Shown piece after piece: positions 18,756 through 27,140 of a stretch of DNA of 27,379 bases. The notes under the pieces were generated by a model. The model saw only the letters and a list, made by a program, of their open reading frames with translations, did not search any database and had not been told where the DNA came from. The position numbers and the translations under genes were made by a program. Location of the stretch: assembly GCF_000090795.2 (NCBI RefSeq), contig NW_003546534.1, positions 12,071 through 39,449 of the forward strand, read 5' to 3'. This DNA is from Amphimedon queenslandica (lineage: Eukaryota > Porifera > Demospongiae > Haplosclerida > Niphatidae). Each line of letters starts with the position of its first letter. Within the stretch, counting starts at the first letter, position 1.

Positions 18756-19546
18756 AATGACATCCGTTGTATTGGTAAATAATATCATGGTAGTGAAATA
18801 GCCAAGCAGATAATAAATACCCTACTTAGAAATCTAGGAGCAGAGAGTTATTATATATGTAGATTGTATCAATGATGTGGCTCTACTTGCTATTTTTTGC
18901 ATAATGCTGGCTTTAAGACATGTAGCTACACTGTACAAAACACGTCTGCACATGACCAAACGCAGTCAATGGAGAGTTGGACAAGTAATGCAGTAAAAGT
19001 TATGGTTTGTACTACTGCATTTGGATTTAGAATTGACCAGCCAGATGTTGAAGCTGTAGTGAAAGTAGGATGTACTCCTACCTGAGAGACAATGACACAG
19101 GACTTTCGTTGAGCTGATATGAATGGAGGACTAGCAAAAGGTGAGCAAGATTGCTTCATTGCAAATAGTGTACCGATTCATTTGTCTGTCACAGGAATAT
19201 TGTTTTATCATGAAATTGATCTCCAACATGCCTTATGCTTGGCAAAACAAACATGGATGTTCTGAAATTGTTTTCTGATTCATGGAAGAAAAAAATGCCC
19301 TTTTCACAATAATTAAATTCAGTGAATATTTTAAGACCAGCTTTAGCTAACACAAATGAAAGATGCATACAGGAAATTCTTCTACTGTATTTTGGAGAGG
19401 AAAAGCCTTCCTTATGTCACCAGTCCTGTGATGTTAGTGAATGCTTGACTGAAAAATGGGATTGTTTGGCAGAGATCAAAATAATTGTTTGTTGTTTGAC
19501 AGAACTACCATTTCTTAACAAAAAAGTACATGCATGTAGTACATAA
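18756..19546 (+). pseudogene. RecQ-like gene B, motifs IV to VI and zinc-binding end
   Basis: After TTTTATTGTAG the frame reads HGSEIAKQIINTLLRNLGAE (motif IV area), then HDQTQSMESWTSNAVKVMVC and TTAFGFRIDQPDVEAVV (motif V, usually AFGMGI). The motif VI stretch reads TMTQDFR, stop, ADMNGGLAKG, so the arginine finger region GRAGR is broken by TGA. From 19322 the C-terminal zinc-binding part is seen: ALANTNERCIQEILLLYFGE, then EEKPSLCHQSCDVSECLTEK and WDCLAEIKIIVCCLTELPFL. That matches the C-terminal Cys-rich zinc region of these RecQ-like proteins. Total span of gene B is about 2.7 kb. Confidence 0.8.
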
Positions 19547-19780
19547 TTATACTCATTGATTTAAATTAAACGAAATAATTTTTTTGTGCTATTCAAAAGG
19601 GCAATTCGTAATACTTAAATAAAACAATAACCTTTCCCAAAAGTTAAGTTTGACCATTAACGTAGCTACTAAGGGTGAATTATAGCAAGAGTGAGCTTCT
19701 ACAATTTTAGGAGTGAGAAATGGTTTTTAGGAGTGGGTAGTGCAAAATTTTTTTCTAACTACTAACATTCAAAAATATAT
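19547..19780. other. Short spacer, no gene
   Basis: AT-rich. The phrase TAGGAGTG(A/G) recurs near 19708-19740 (twice as TTTTAGGAGTG). No coding frame. Confidence 0.4.
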
Positions 19781-20005
19781 GTGACCATAATTGACAAAAC
19801 GTACCTTAAGGCAAGTAGTGAAATTTGTCTTTATAGCCAAAAAATCCAACTTCCTGAGCTCCATTGATACTCTACAGGATGCAAAAAGTTACTGTCACAT
19901 TTAGAAACAATGATTGTCAAACAGAGCACCCACAGATTGATATTCTTTAATATAATTTTGAATTTTGAAATCCGCCATAAGGCACCTTTTGTCAATTATG
20001 GTCAC
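19781..20005 (-). mobile_element. Small TIR element (MITE), copy 2
   Basis: The 225-bp element starts GTGACCATAATTGACAAAAC and ends with the complement of the same terminus. It is flanked by ATAT on both sides (19777-19780, 20006-20009). Its internal sequence matches copy 1 at 5428-5668 only when one of them is reversed (shared GTGCTCTGTTTG, AACTTTTTGCATCCTGTAG-like and GGAGCTCAGGAAGTTGGATT blocks). It is non-coding and non-autonomous. Confidence 0.88.
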
Positions 20006-20104
20006 ATATACATAATGTCATTGTGTTACGTTTGCATCAGTCACTTCTTATGAGCCTCGTTGTATTCCCAAGTAGCAGATTTTGCTTTCGGTAAAACATC
20101 CTTT

Positions 20105-20499
20105 GCAGGTTAATATTTGTGGGCTGGCTCTGTACTAGCTAGTTTTATCGTTAAAATGCTACAAAGAGTTCCTTTTGGATCTAGACTTGGCCAAATGGCA
20201 GTTTTATTCTTTCGTACTATGGAGACCATTCTTTCTGTTGCAATACAGAGTGGAATAAGTAAAAGTAACTTAGGAACTAGGGCAAGTCAGCTGCTTACAA
20301 AAGTACCTCCAGGAGCCTTAAGTGTAGACAGGTAATGCCAAACAACATTTGCTCTCTGATGAGTCACATCAGACTCCTTAGATGATACTAAAGCTTTCCA
20401 AACAGAAGGTGGTATATTGTCTCTTACAAGCAGCTCATAGTTCATAAATTCCTCAAGTAAAGCACAATTCTTTGGGTGATTTGAATGCCAACAAGTCAT
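20105..20499 (-). pseudogene. hAT-like transposase relic, C-terminal part
   Basis: Minus-strand frame 20499-20287 reads MTCWHSNHPKNCALLEEFMN, then IPPSVWKALVSSKESDVTHQ and VVWHYLSTLKAPGGTFVSS, then stops. A neighbouring frame carries on with LVPKLLLLIPLCIATERMVS and IVRKNKTAIWPSLDPKGTLC, SILTIKLASTEPAH. The second part resembles the hAT C-terminal dimerisation region (usually LAxLxLxIPxSxAxxERxFS). The upstream part of the same gene is at 23640-23165, on the far side of an inserted 2.6 kb element. Frameshifted and split, it cannot work. Confidence 0.65.
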
Positions 20500-20573
20500 T
20501 ATATCTATAAGTTCAATTAATGCAAATAGTCTTAATCATTAATGTTGAGCATACCTTTCAAAAAAATTACATA

Positions 20574-20608
20574 GGGCGCTCTTTATTCGAGGGCTATATA
20601 TTTCGCAA
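20574..20608 (+). repeat. Left terminal inverted repeat of the 2.6 kb element
   Basis: It contains the 15-base core GGGCTATATATTTCG that is exactly complementary to CGAAATATATAGCCC at the right end (23129-23143). TA target duplication precedes it at 20572-20573. Confidence 0.85.
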
Positions 20609-20739
20609 ATTTATATTGAAAATGCAAAAACGAGCGTGACAGTTCGGTGTTACAAATACAGTAAAGCACTTCTGTTATGAGTTTACTGATCGACCATTAA
20701 AAAAAAAGCACCATTAGGATCTGGAAGACAATTTATGAA

Positions 20740-21830
20740 AGAGAGCTAGCAATGAGATATAAATTAGGAGATGCATCGGAAATTGATCTTCCCGAGAAAA
20801 GAAGAGGCCATCCCTTTCTACTTGGAATTAGACTGGCAGCTACAGGAGTCTATAAAATCATTATTAGAAAACAAAGCTCTGATCAACTCAACTATTGTTA
20901 TTTCAGCAGCTGAAGGTATTATCAAAACTCAATAGTGCACTGCTCGAGAGTAAAGGCGGTCATGTAAAACTAGCCAACACCTGGGCCAAAAACTTTTATG
21001 GCCGGTTAGGCTTTTAAAACGAAAGGTTACCACCAAGGCATTGATTATAAAAGTAGATTTTGAATTACTGAAGGAACAAAATTTGTTTGATATTTCTACA
21101 GTTATGGAGATGGAAGAAATCTTTCAGATTTGGTAGTTAATGGGGACCATACCGGAATTAGTTTTGTCCCAGTCAGTAACCGGACCATGGCAACAGAAAG
21201 TTCCAAACGTATTGTAGTGGCTGGTTTTGGAGACAAACTTCAGCTGACTGTGGTATTCAGTGCTTCCCTTGGAGGGAGCTTTTTACTACCACAAGTAATA
21301 TATGCAGAATAACCAAGTGATACCTGCCTTCTACCAATTTCCCAGATGACTGGAACGTTTCTTTACCCCCAATCACTTGGCAAATGAAACTACAACAGAG
21401 CTACACATACGAGAAGTGTTGATTCCATATTTTTAACAGTGTAGAAGGAATTTGTCATTTATGAGCATGCTGCTCTTGTAATATTTCATAGATTTCAAGG
21501 CCGGTGCATCAAAGTTTTTGTCTTTGCTAAAGACAATCACATTCACATTGTTGTAGTACCTGCCCATTGCAATGATCACTTTCAGCCACTTGATGTAAGT
21601 GTCAATAAGGCTGTAAAAAACACCTGCGGAAACAGTTCCAGGAATGGTACTCGAGTCAAGTTAGCACACAGATTAACGGTAAAGGTGGCACAGAAGTTTT
21701 TCCAATAGATCTCAAGATGTCAGTGACTAAACCATTGGGAGCTCAGTGGCTTATAAACACTTTCGAATACATTAAAAGTAATCCATCCTTTATTTTGAAT
21801 GGATTTAAAGGTGCAGGGATTTTATAATTT
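20740..21830 (+). pseudogene. pogo/DDE_1-like transposase relic
   Basis: The N-terminal piece GHPFLLGIRLAATGVYK and STIVISAAEGII resemble the DNA-binding half (helix-turn-helix) of the family. GGHVKLANTWAKNFYGRLGF near 20955-21015 fits the second binding domain (normally ending in W). Next comes KRKVTTKALI, then DLVVNGDHTGISFVPVSNRT (21125-21185), where the first catalytic Asp of the DDE triad (codon 21145-21147) is kept in a NxDxTG box. TVVFSASLGGSFLLPQVIY follows. The second Asp block is degraded (VIFHRFQGRC, Asp replaced by His). The third is present: HFQPLDVSVNKAVK (Asp at 21592-21594). Several stops and frameshifts occur. Role when intact: cut-and-paste transposition at TA. Confidence 0.8.
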
Positions 21831-21970
21831 ATTTATTGGCTGATAAAGTATTTTTACTAACTTAGTATGCACAATTATTATTCTGTTTGCATTGATTTAT
21901 TGTTAATTAAAATTTTTCTCATTTAAACATATAATTTATTATTGAATAAAATTATGGTCAAGAAATTTGC
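21831..21970. other. AT-rich spacer between the convergent genes
   Basis: About 140 bases, very AT-rich, containing AATAAA-type words (near 21944-21950 on the + strand). It is a plausible shared 3' end region for the two opposing genes of the element. Confidence 0.4.
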
Positions 21971-22938
21971 CTAAGGGAATGGGGTCAATACCTTGGCAGT
22001 GAAACAGAAAAGGTGTTGTCTCATCTCATTCTGAGAGAAATAAACCAAGGATACATCCAAACCGTGCAGCAATGAAGTACATACAGCAATTACAAAAACC
22101 CCACAGTCCACTGAGCCATGCATTGTCATAACTTTAATTTGTGTATTAGTGTTAACATTGAAGAGGTTGTTAATAACCTTGGCTGTGTCATCATCCGCAC
22201 AACAGAAAATAGAGTCATAGACTTGTACAACCTCCACATTGTTCTCACTTCCAATCGCCAGGGCAACAATCCAATGATGGCCTCTATCATGAATTATTTG
22301 TAAGGCACATGATAAAATTTTCTTCTTTGGTGGCCTAGCTTTTAAAGGATGATGTTTTTACAACCACTAACATCTGGATATTGCTGATGAAGTAATGTTT
22401 GGGCATAATTTTTGTGCCGGTCTGAAAGACAATTGTTTGACGTAACTGCCAGTTTCTTATATTCTTAAGCAGCCATAAAAGTGAAGCCTAAATTGATCAA
22501 GAGCATCAGTGCCGTTATTAGCATTAATTTTTTTCTTTTTGTTTCTTTGATGGGGGTTACAGTTCCATATTGACATAAGGGGCTTCTCCAGCAAGCTTTC
22601 TGTTCCTGATTTATTCAGCTTTCCCAATAAACGTCAGAGTACAAGGCACTTCAAGGCCTCCTTGGGGCAAATCATCACAGCAACGCCTTCTGTTACCTGG
22701 CACAGAATGGTACCATTTTTCATCAAAAAAATGCAAGTGAAGATATTTGTCAGAGAATGTGTCTGACCATAGTCTCAACACTACTCTGATGACCGCAAAG
22801 AACAGACACGGCATATTGGTCGTGAATGTTTCAAAATTCCTCTTTGCATATAAGCGTCTCACCAATTTCTGGATGCCATAAATCTTGATAAACATGAAAG
22901 CCTCTCACCACAGAATCAAAAAGAAAGACTTCCTCCAT
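21971..22938 (-). pseudogene. HIRAN-like plus Ulp1-like (C48) protease relic
   Basis: ATG at 22938 (minus) opens MEEVFLFDSVVRGFHVYQDL, then WHPEIGETLICKEEF, stop, NIHDQYAVSVL, resembling a HIRAN-like domain (xVRGxHxYxxxW...GExLxCxxExxNxxDxxAV). In another frame it closes with RRCCDDLPQGGLEVPCTLTF (near 22690-22630). Further along, IIHDRGHHWIVALAIGSENN supplies the catalytic His of an Ulp1/C48-type cysteine peptidase, VQVYDSIFCC the Asp region, and SVDCGVFVIAVCTSLLHGLD the catalytic Cys (codon at 22103-22105) with the hallmark DCG. The tail is FTAKVLTPFP and stop at 21971. The triad is intact in the longest frame although the N-terminal half is broken. Ulp1 relatives cleave SUMO-like modifiers. 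Confidence 0.7.
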
Positions 22939-23125
22939 TTTTTTCCAAGGCCCCAGTGTGTTGCATCGAGACTGTTGATGTGACGCAATTCATGTTTAAA
23001 AGGTGTCGCCTTTACTCTATTGAAAGATGTGGCTTCATATCATTATTATTAATAACAATCAATTAATTTTGAATGTGGCTATTCGAGATGGTAATTCGCA
23101 AAATTTGCTTTTGCAATAAAAGAGA

Positions 23126-23160
23126 ACTCGAAATATATAGCCCTGGAAAAAAGAACACCC
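23126..23160 (-). repeat. Right terminal inverted repeat of the 2.6 kb element
   Basis: Complement of the left terminus with a few differences (GGGTGTTCTTTTTTCCAGGG versus GGGCGCTCTTTATTCGAGGG). TA follows at 23161-23162. Confidence 0.85.
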
Positions 23161-23164
23161 TACA

Positions 23165-23640
23165 TTATTCTAATTCTGAGAAGTTAGCCTTCCCTTTAGT
23201 TTCAAAGCAAGAAAAAGCTGATTTTCGCAATAGTGTCAAAAATAGGAAGATTATTGAGAGCATAAGACAGTCCCTTAACATAAAATGTTCTCACAGCAGT
23301 AAAAAACTTTTTCTCATAATAAGAACTGCAATCTATTAGCTTATGTTACATCATTCTAGTTGTAATTCCAATGAAAATAAAGTCATCTGTATGTTATAGA
23401 ATTACTTACGACATAAATTGTGTGCTTACATACCAGATACATGATCTTCCTTCTTGTCGTATTGAACTTTACTGATGTCCGTGATTGCTTCCCTTATCAG
23501 GCCCACAAGTAAAAATTTTTGACGTAACTTGGTGAGAAATGCAGACATTTGTTTGGAAATTACAAGTGCTAAGGGGTCTTCTTTTTGCAAAAACTTGAAG
23601 TTCTGTAAGACAGACCAGGAGCCCATTAAGAAAGATGGGG
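23165..23640 (-). pseudogene. hAT-like transposase relic, central part
   Basis: Minus-strand frame 23626-23426 reads SVLQNFKFLQKEDPLALVIS, then AFLTKLRQKFLLVGLI and ITDISKVQYDKKEDHVSGM. After a gap of about 100 bases another frame (about 23322-23222) reads KKFFTAVRTFYVKGLSYALN, NLPIFDTIAKIS. These match the middle of a multicopy hAT-like family in which a 'FLQxExPxIxxL' block precedes 'FYxAVRxFYxxxxxYxLxxxP'. The remaining C-terminal part is at 20499-20105. The N-terminus with the first catalytic Asp is not visible upstream. The element inserted at 20574-23160 separates the two halves. Confidence 0.6.
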
Positions 23641-23805
23641 AGGGTTAAAGCGAGAAACACCCACGCATTAAATTAAAATCACTGTAGCATGCACATCTCA
23701 ATGATGTTACTGTTTATAGCCAAATTTAAGCCACACCCATTAAAATGGCCACACCTGCTGCTTGCTTTGCATTGCCTGCAACTAAAAAAACTCTTATTAA
23801 ATAAT

Positions 23806-24535
23806 ATTGTTGCAGAAGAACACGAAATATCTGAAGTTATTCAGACCTTCTTGAGTTGTTAACACTTTCAGGAATACAAGTCTCATTGTGCTTTCCACAA
23901 CTTGTTGAGTGTGGACCAAGAAAGTATGACTTAGTTCTTGTACTTTGTACAACCCAAATGCAGATAACACATAAGAAGCTCTTTAAAAAGTTTCTGATTG
24001 GGAAAAAATGGTTTTGCATATGCAACAAGCCTGGGTGCTGCATATTAACTTCTACATTTTTGGAAAAAAGGCTATAGATGTTGATGGATTGGACAAGGAT
24101 GACAGGAAATGTTTTACCATGTGAAATTCTGTTATTGACTTTAAAAAGAGTTTTGAGTTGTCTTTTTTAGTCCATGAACAGCGAATCATAGTCTGCTCAC
24201 TAGTATCTGTACTGTTTGATGTAATGGCCAAAGAAGTTAAAGAAATGAAAGTAAATGATAAAGAACACTCGTAAAGGATCTGAAACTATATCTACATTGT
24301 GTCACTATGTTGGTGCAGCATGACATTCTATGATAGAAAAGAGAAAGAAAGATCTAAAATAGACCCAGAGTTAAAGGATTTAGATCAGATGAAGTCATTA
24401 GACCCAAAACACGACACACTTAGCCAAGGAGGATGAATGCAAATCTCACTGGCTATGCTTCCATTCTTTGACAAACTTCTGTCAGAAATTAATAAGCATT
24501 TCAATTGTCTAGAGTTAAGAAAACATGGTAACAAG
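23806..24535 (+). pseudogene. Unknown + strand gene relic
   Basis: Coding-like frames in order: AEEHEISEVIQTFLS (23814-23860), QVSLCFPQLVECGPRKYDLV (23877-23940), then LCTTQMQITHKKLFKKFLIG and KKWFCICNKPGCCIL up to 24077. Another frame has AIDVDGLDKDDRKCFTM, stop, VIDFKKSFELSFLVHEQRII and VCSLVSVLFDVMAKEVKEMK (24070-24270). A third from about 24320 has KIDPELKDLDQMKSLDPKHD, then LAMLPFFDKLLSEINKHFN, ending near 24535. The CxCxxxxCC cluster (CICNKPGCC) might bind metal. Not recognised; probably a multicopy element gene like its neighbours. Confidence 0.45.
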
Positions 24536-24544
24536 CGTATTACT

Positions 24545-25270
24545 GTAAAAAAATCCTAATAATGTTTTCACCACCATATGCTTATTGCTGACATGTATAT
24601 ATTATTCCTAGCATCATAATTAATCCTTTCTCATTATAATTTTATACATGCACATTTAGACCTAACACATAACACAAATATACACAAACATAATTATCAT
24701 TAATCTTATCATCACTCCGAACAGCTTGATTATATTGACCTTATCATCACCATAGATTGTATTACAATCTATGTCATCACTCCAAAGAGCTTGATTATAT
24801 TGATCTTATCATCACTCAGATTTTGTTTGATAAGGAGAGAGGACATATACATGCATTGCTTATCATCACTCAGATTTTGTTTGATAAGGAGAGAGGACAT
24901 ATACATGCATTGTACATGCACACATATGCATTCATGACTATACATACATTAAGCATTATATAAAGGAACACAATACATCTACATACATACAAAACTAAAC
25001 ACATTGATACATCTACAATATTATAACAATTAATGGCTATATAATTAACACTTATAAAACATCTAATACATAATACATGTACATACATACACAATCATAA
25101 TACATTTATAGTAAATATATACTATACTTACTGTAGCATCAAAGATGCCGCCAGGTAGTATATTTGCCATATATATCTGGCCTGGAGCCACATCAAAGGC
25201 ACTGGAAGGTAGGTATATGTATACTGCTTACCTATAACAACAACATATCACTCTGACACCTGTAACTCAT
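24545..25270. repeat. Simple and low-complexity repeats
   Basis: AT-rich DNA with many ATACATAC/ACACATAC words and a TTATCATCACT-based tandem repeat. The block at 24710-24804 has two related units sharing CATCACTCC(G/A)A(A/C)(A/G)AGCTTGATTATATTGA, about 64 bases apart. A GC-richer spot at 25145-25215 (in-frame MPPGSIFAIYIWPGATSKAL, followed by a donor-like GGTAGGT) might be an upstream exon of the gene at 25278, at low confidence. Confidence 0.6.
24805..24912 (+). repeat. Perfect 54-bp tandem duplication
   Basis: Units 24805-24858 and 24859-24912 are identical over all 54 bases (start CTTATCATCACTCAGATTTT, end ATACATGCATTG). Perfect identity implies a recent event or ongoing length variation. 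The repeated peptide in the overlapping open frame is only a consequence. Confidence 0.95.
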
Positions 25271-25277
25271 CATGCAG

Positions 25278-25531
25278 CTTTCATGGTACTGCAATTGAAG
25301 CAGAAATATAAACTGTCTCAAACTGCTCTAAATGCTGTGACAGAAGAGTTTATATCGCTACTACAGTACAAATTGTCAGAAGTAGAGGAAAGTATCCTGA
25401 AAACAGCGAATGTTTCGAAAACAAGTGCAGTAAGAGCAGCCTTTCAATCGCCTACACTGATAGACCCTTTTTACAGCCTTCATGGAAAATATCAGCAGGA
25501 AGTTTATTTCTCAACATTCTTTTGTTTACAG
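25278..25531 (+). CDS. Transposon-derived-family gene, exon 1 seen
   Basis: The exon begins after an acceptor (CATCATGCAG, 25277). It reads AFMVLQLKQKYKLSQTALNA, then VTEEFISLLQYKLSEVEESI, LKTANVSKTSAVRAAF and IDPFYSLHGKYQQEVYF, ending at a donor CAG/GTATGG in phase 0. The 'FVLKLKxxxxLSQxxxxxIxxxF ... F ... PFxxLxxxYxQxxYF' pattern is shared, from memory, by a large uncharacterised family present in many copies in fish, cnidarians and sponges and likely transposon-derived. An ATG at 25283 exists, but the preceding AF fits the family, so the true start is probably in an upstream exon. No stops or frameshifts here. Confidence 0.65.
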
Positions 25532-25819
25532 GTATGGATACACGGTACCATACATGTACATGTACATGTATAATAATTAATAATTATGCATAGTACATGT
25601 CCATGTACATACGCTAATACATGCAAAACATTTTTAAAATTAAATAAATTATTAATAAAATTACATAACTATATACGGTATACATAGCTATAAGTGTGAA
25701 TTGGCAAAATAGATATAGTATATGGAACTGTACTTGTATATAGTATACAGTATTTATGTACAACTAGTCTAATAAACACGTAATATGTCAATCATGTGCA
25801 TGATGTTTCACATTATTAG

Positions 25820-25933
25820 AAGTCAATGGAAAGGCATCTAAGATCTCTAAGCAGGGATGGCAACCTTGTTTATGACATGTCTCTGTTAAAATCCTTGGAA
25901 TTTTTGTTATCAAAAGAAGTCATAAGAGATGAA
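25820..25933 (+). CDS. Same gene, exon 2
   Basis: Bounded by TTATTAG and GAA/GTAATC, 38 codons, phase 0 at both ends: KSMERHLRSLSRDGNLVYDM and SLLKSLEFLLSKEVIRDE. The segment YDMSLLKSLEFLLSKEVI matches the family block 'YVPxLxxLxxLLxxxxV'. Intron before it is 288 bases, after it 40 bases. Confidence 0.65.
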
Positions 25934-25973
25934 GTAATCATTTCACAATAGTGTATATTTTCATTAATTTCAG

Positions 25974-26149
25974 GTGTTACGGAATCATCAACGTTCAGAT
26001 TGTCTCCATGGTAACTACTGTGAGAGTACAGTTAACAAATCACACCCCCTTTTTTAGCCAATACTCACCTGTTTCACAATCGATCATTTATTACGATGAT
26101 GTAGAAGTCTGCAACCCACTTGGGTCAAGAGCCAAAAGACATAAACTAG
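25974..26149 (+). CDS. Same gene, exon 3, with a 1-base frameshift
   Basis: After a 40-base intron ending AATTTCAG, the phase-0 frame reads VLRNHQRSDCLHGNYCESTV, NKSHPLF and then meets TAG at 26055-26057. The next frame takes over exactly there: SQYSPVSQSIIYYDDVEVCN, then PLGSRAKRHKL, to a donor CTAG/GTATAA. The block YYDDVEVCNPLGS is a hallmark of the family. The break falls on a run of five C and six T (26045-26055); one T too many explains it. It may be a sequencing error, an allele, a first inactivating mutation or, least likely, a +1 slippage site. Confidence 0.7.
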
Positions 26150-26532
26150 GTATAAATATTAAAAATTAGTGATAAATAGATAGATTGCTAACAATAATTG
26201 TTAAAATATGAACATCTGTACGTACATGTATATGCAGATGGGAGAGTTTATTAATTTACTTATCTGGTTTATACTGTACACAGGTATTCACATGTACATG
26301 CATTATATCTATTCATTTTATTGTATAATTGTTAGTATTTCTGGTGTTTCTTATCATAAAAACATGTATGTACTTTATGTACAGTGTACACATGTACACC
26401 TACATAATTACATGTACAGTATGTACACCAGGTACACTAATAATGCTAATGCTAGCCACCAGGCCATGCCCTATACAGAATAACCTATTTACACATTCAT
26501 GTACATGTATACTTACTGATACATAATTCTAG

Positions 26533-26656
26533 CTTTGTTCTACTTCATGATTGGAAACCTGTCTCCTAAGTATCGGTCTTCACTTTTAAACTGTGCATCA
26601 CATGGTCCCAAACTGTCCTTGAACCAGTAATGAAGGATATTGATTATCTAGAAGAG
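26533..26656 (+). CDS. Same gene, exon 4, with a second frameshift
   Basis: The exon follows AATTCTAG; joined to the single base left by exon 3 it reads ALFYFMIGNLSPKYRSSLLN, as the family expects (LFYFxIGNxSPKYRS). That frame ends at TAA 26628-26630, but another frame, VLEPVMKDIDYLEE, brings the protein in family register up to a donor GAAGAG/GTGAGT in phase 0. A loss of one base between about 26570 and 26625 would account for this. Intron before it is 383 bases and rich in TACATGTA. Confidence 0.65.
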
Positions 26657-26904
26657 GTGAGTTACAGAAATAAAGCAAGCATTATTGGAATCTACATGTA
26701 CATGTATGTGTCCTAAAATTTGAATTTATAATACATTGTTAAATTATAAAAGACAATAATAACTGGCCATAATGGTTACACGTCTACGTTGAATGTGCTG
26801 TATGCATGAATTATTGTATGCATACTATGCACATACATGTTGTATACACATAAATTATTATACAAGAACTTGAATGCTCTTACATGTCATAATTATGCGT
26901 ATAG

Positions 26905-27075
26905 GTAGGAATATCAGTCTTAGTTGATGGAGAAGAAGTCTGCTTTAAAGTTATATTATCTGCTGTACTTGGTGACAATTTAGCAAGCCAATACCTTGAA
27001 GAATACAAATCTTTAGCATCAGCTCATCGCAAATGTTGTAGCTGCTTTGCCATCAAGGAAGATATGCAAACTAAG
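26905..27075 (+). CDS. Same gene, exon 5
   Basis: Exactly 57 codons between ATGCGTATAG and AAG/GTAAGA, phase 0 both sides, no stops. It reads VGISVLVDGEEVCFKVILSA, then VLGDNLASQYLEEYKSLASA and HRKCCSCFAIKEDMQTK. The family blocks 'G..V..DG......G....V..DNLA...L.G' and 'CRxC.......Q' are visible; the Asp of GDNLAS and the CCxC cluster are candidates for catalytic and metal-binding residues of a transposase-like fold (inference). Confidence 0.75.
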
Positions 27076-27140
27076 GTAAGAAGGTGTAATATAGCAAATA
27101 ATTGTTTTAACAATAATAGTTTTTTTTCATAATTTCACAG

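Larger units (their letters stand above)
20574..23160 (+). mobile_element. 2.6 kb TIR DNA transposon with two convergent genes
   Basis: The ends at 20574-20608 (GGGCGCTCTTTATTCGAGGG then CTATATATTTCG) and 23126-23160 (complement, with GGG.G.TCTTTTTTCCAGGG) form inverted repeats of about 35 bases with a few mismatches. Both are flanked by TA (20572-20573 and 23161-23162), as for Tc1/mariner/pogo transposons. Inside lie a pogo-like transposase relic (+, about 20740-21830) and a HIRAN/Ulp1-like relic (-, 22938-21971) that point at each other. The interval also divides a hAT-like relic in two, which independently marks it as an insertion. Both genes are decayed, so this copy is immobile. Confidence 0.8.
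25546..26710. repeat. TACATGTA-rich intron sequence
   Basis: The palindrome TACATGTA and its overlapping form ACATGTACATGTACATGTA occur repeatedly in the introns of this gene (near 25549-25571, 25598-25612, 26222, 26294, 26383-26420, 26499-26510 and 26694-26706). They are absent from the exons. A common simple motif in this genome type, or a degenerate (TACATG)n satellite. Confidence 0.7.

Noticed and set aside
17889..19546. Functional RecQ helicase
   Set aside because: Walker A is mutated, the DEAH box and motif VI are broken, and there are several stops and frameshifts.
20117..20335. 72-codon + strand open frame
   Set aside because: It is the shadow of the hAT-like coding sequence on the minus strand, which has clear family motifs.
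23856..24043. Minus-strand open frame beginning MQHPGLLHMQNHF
   Set aside because: It is antisense to the better supported + strand frame with the cysteine cluster.
24805..24912. CRISPR-like repeat
   Set aside because: There are only two adjoining identical units without spacers, in an animal-type genome.
24870..25094. Minus-strand Cys/Val/Met-rich open frame
   Set aside because: It is the translation of ATACATAC simple repeats.
26045..26057. Programmed ribosomal frameshift as the preferred explanation
   Set aside because: No stimulatory structure or classic slippery heptamer in frame is seen; an indel or sequencing error in the homopolymer is simpler.
26208..26526. Tyr/Met/His-rich open frames
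   Set aside because: They lie in an intron made of TACATGTA repeats between exons 3 and 4 of the better supported gene.
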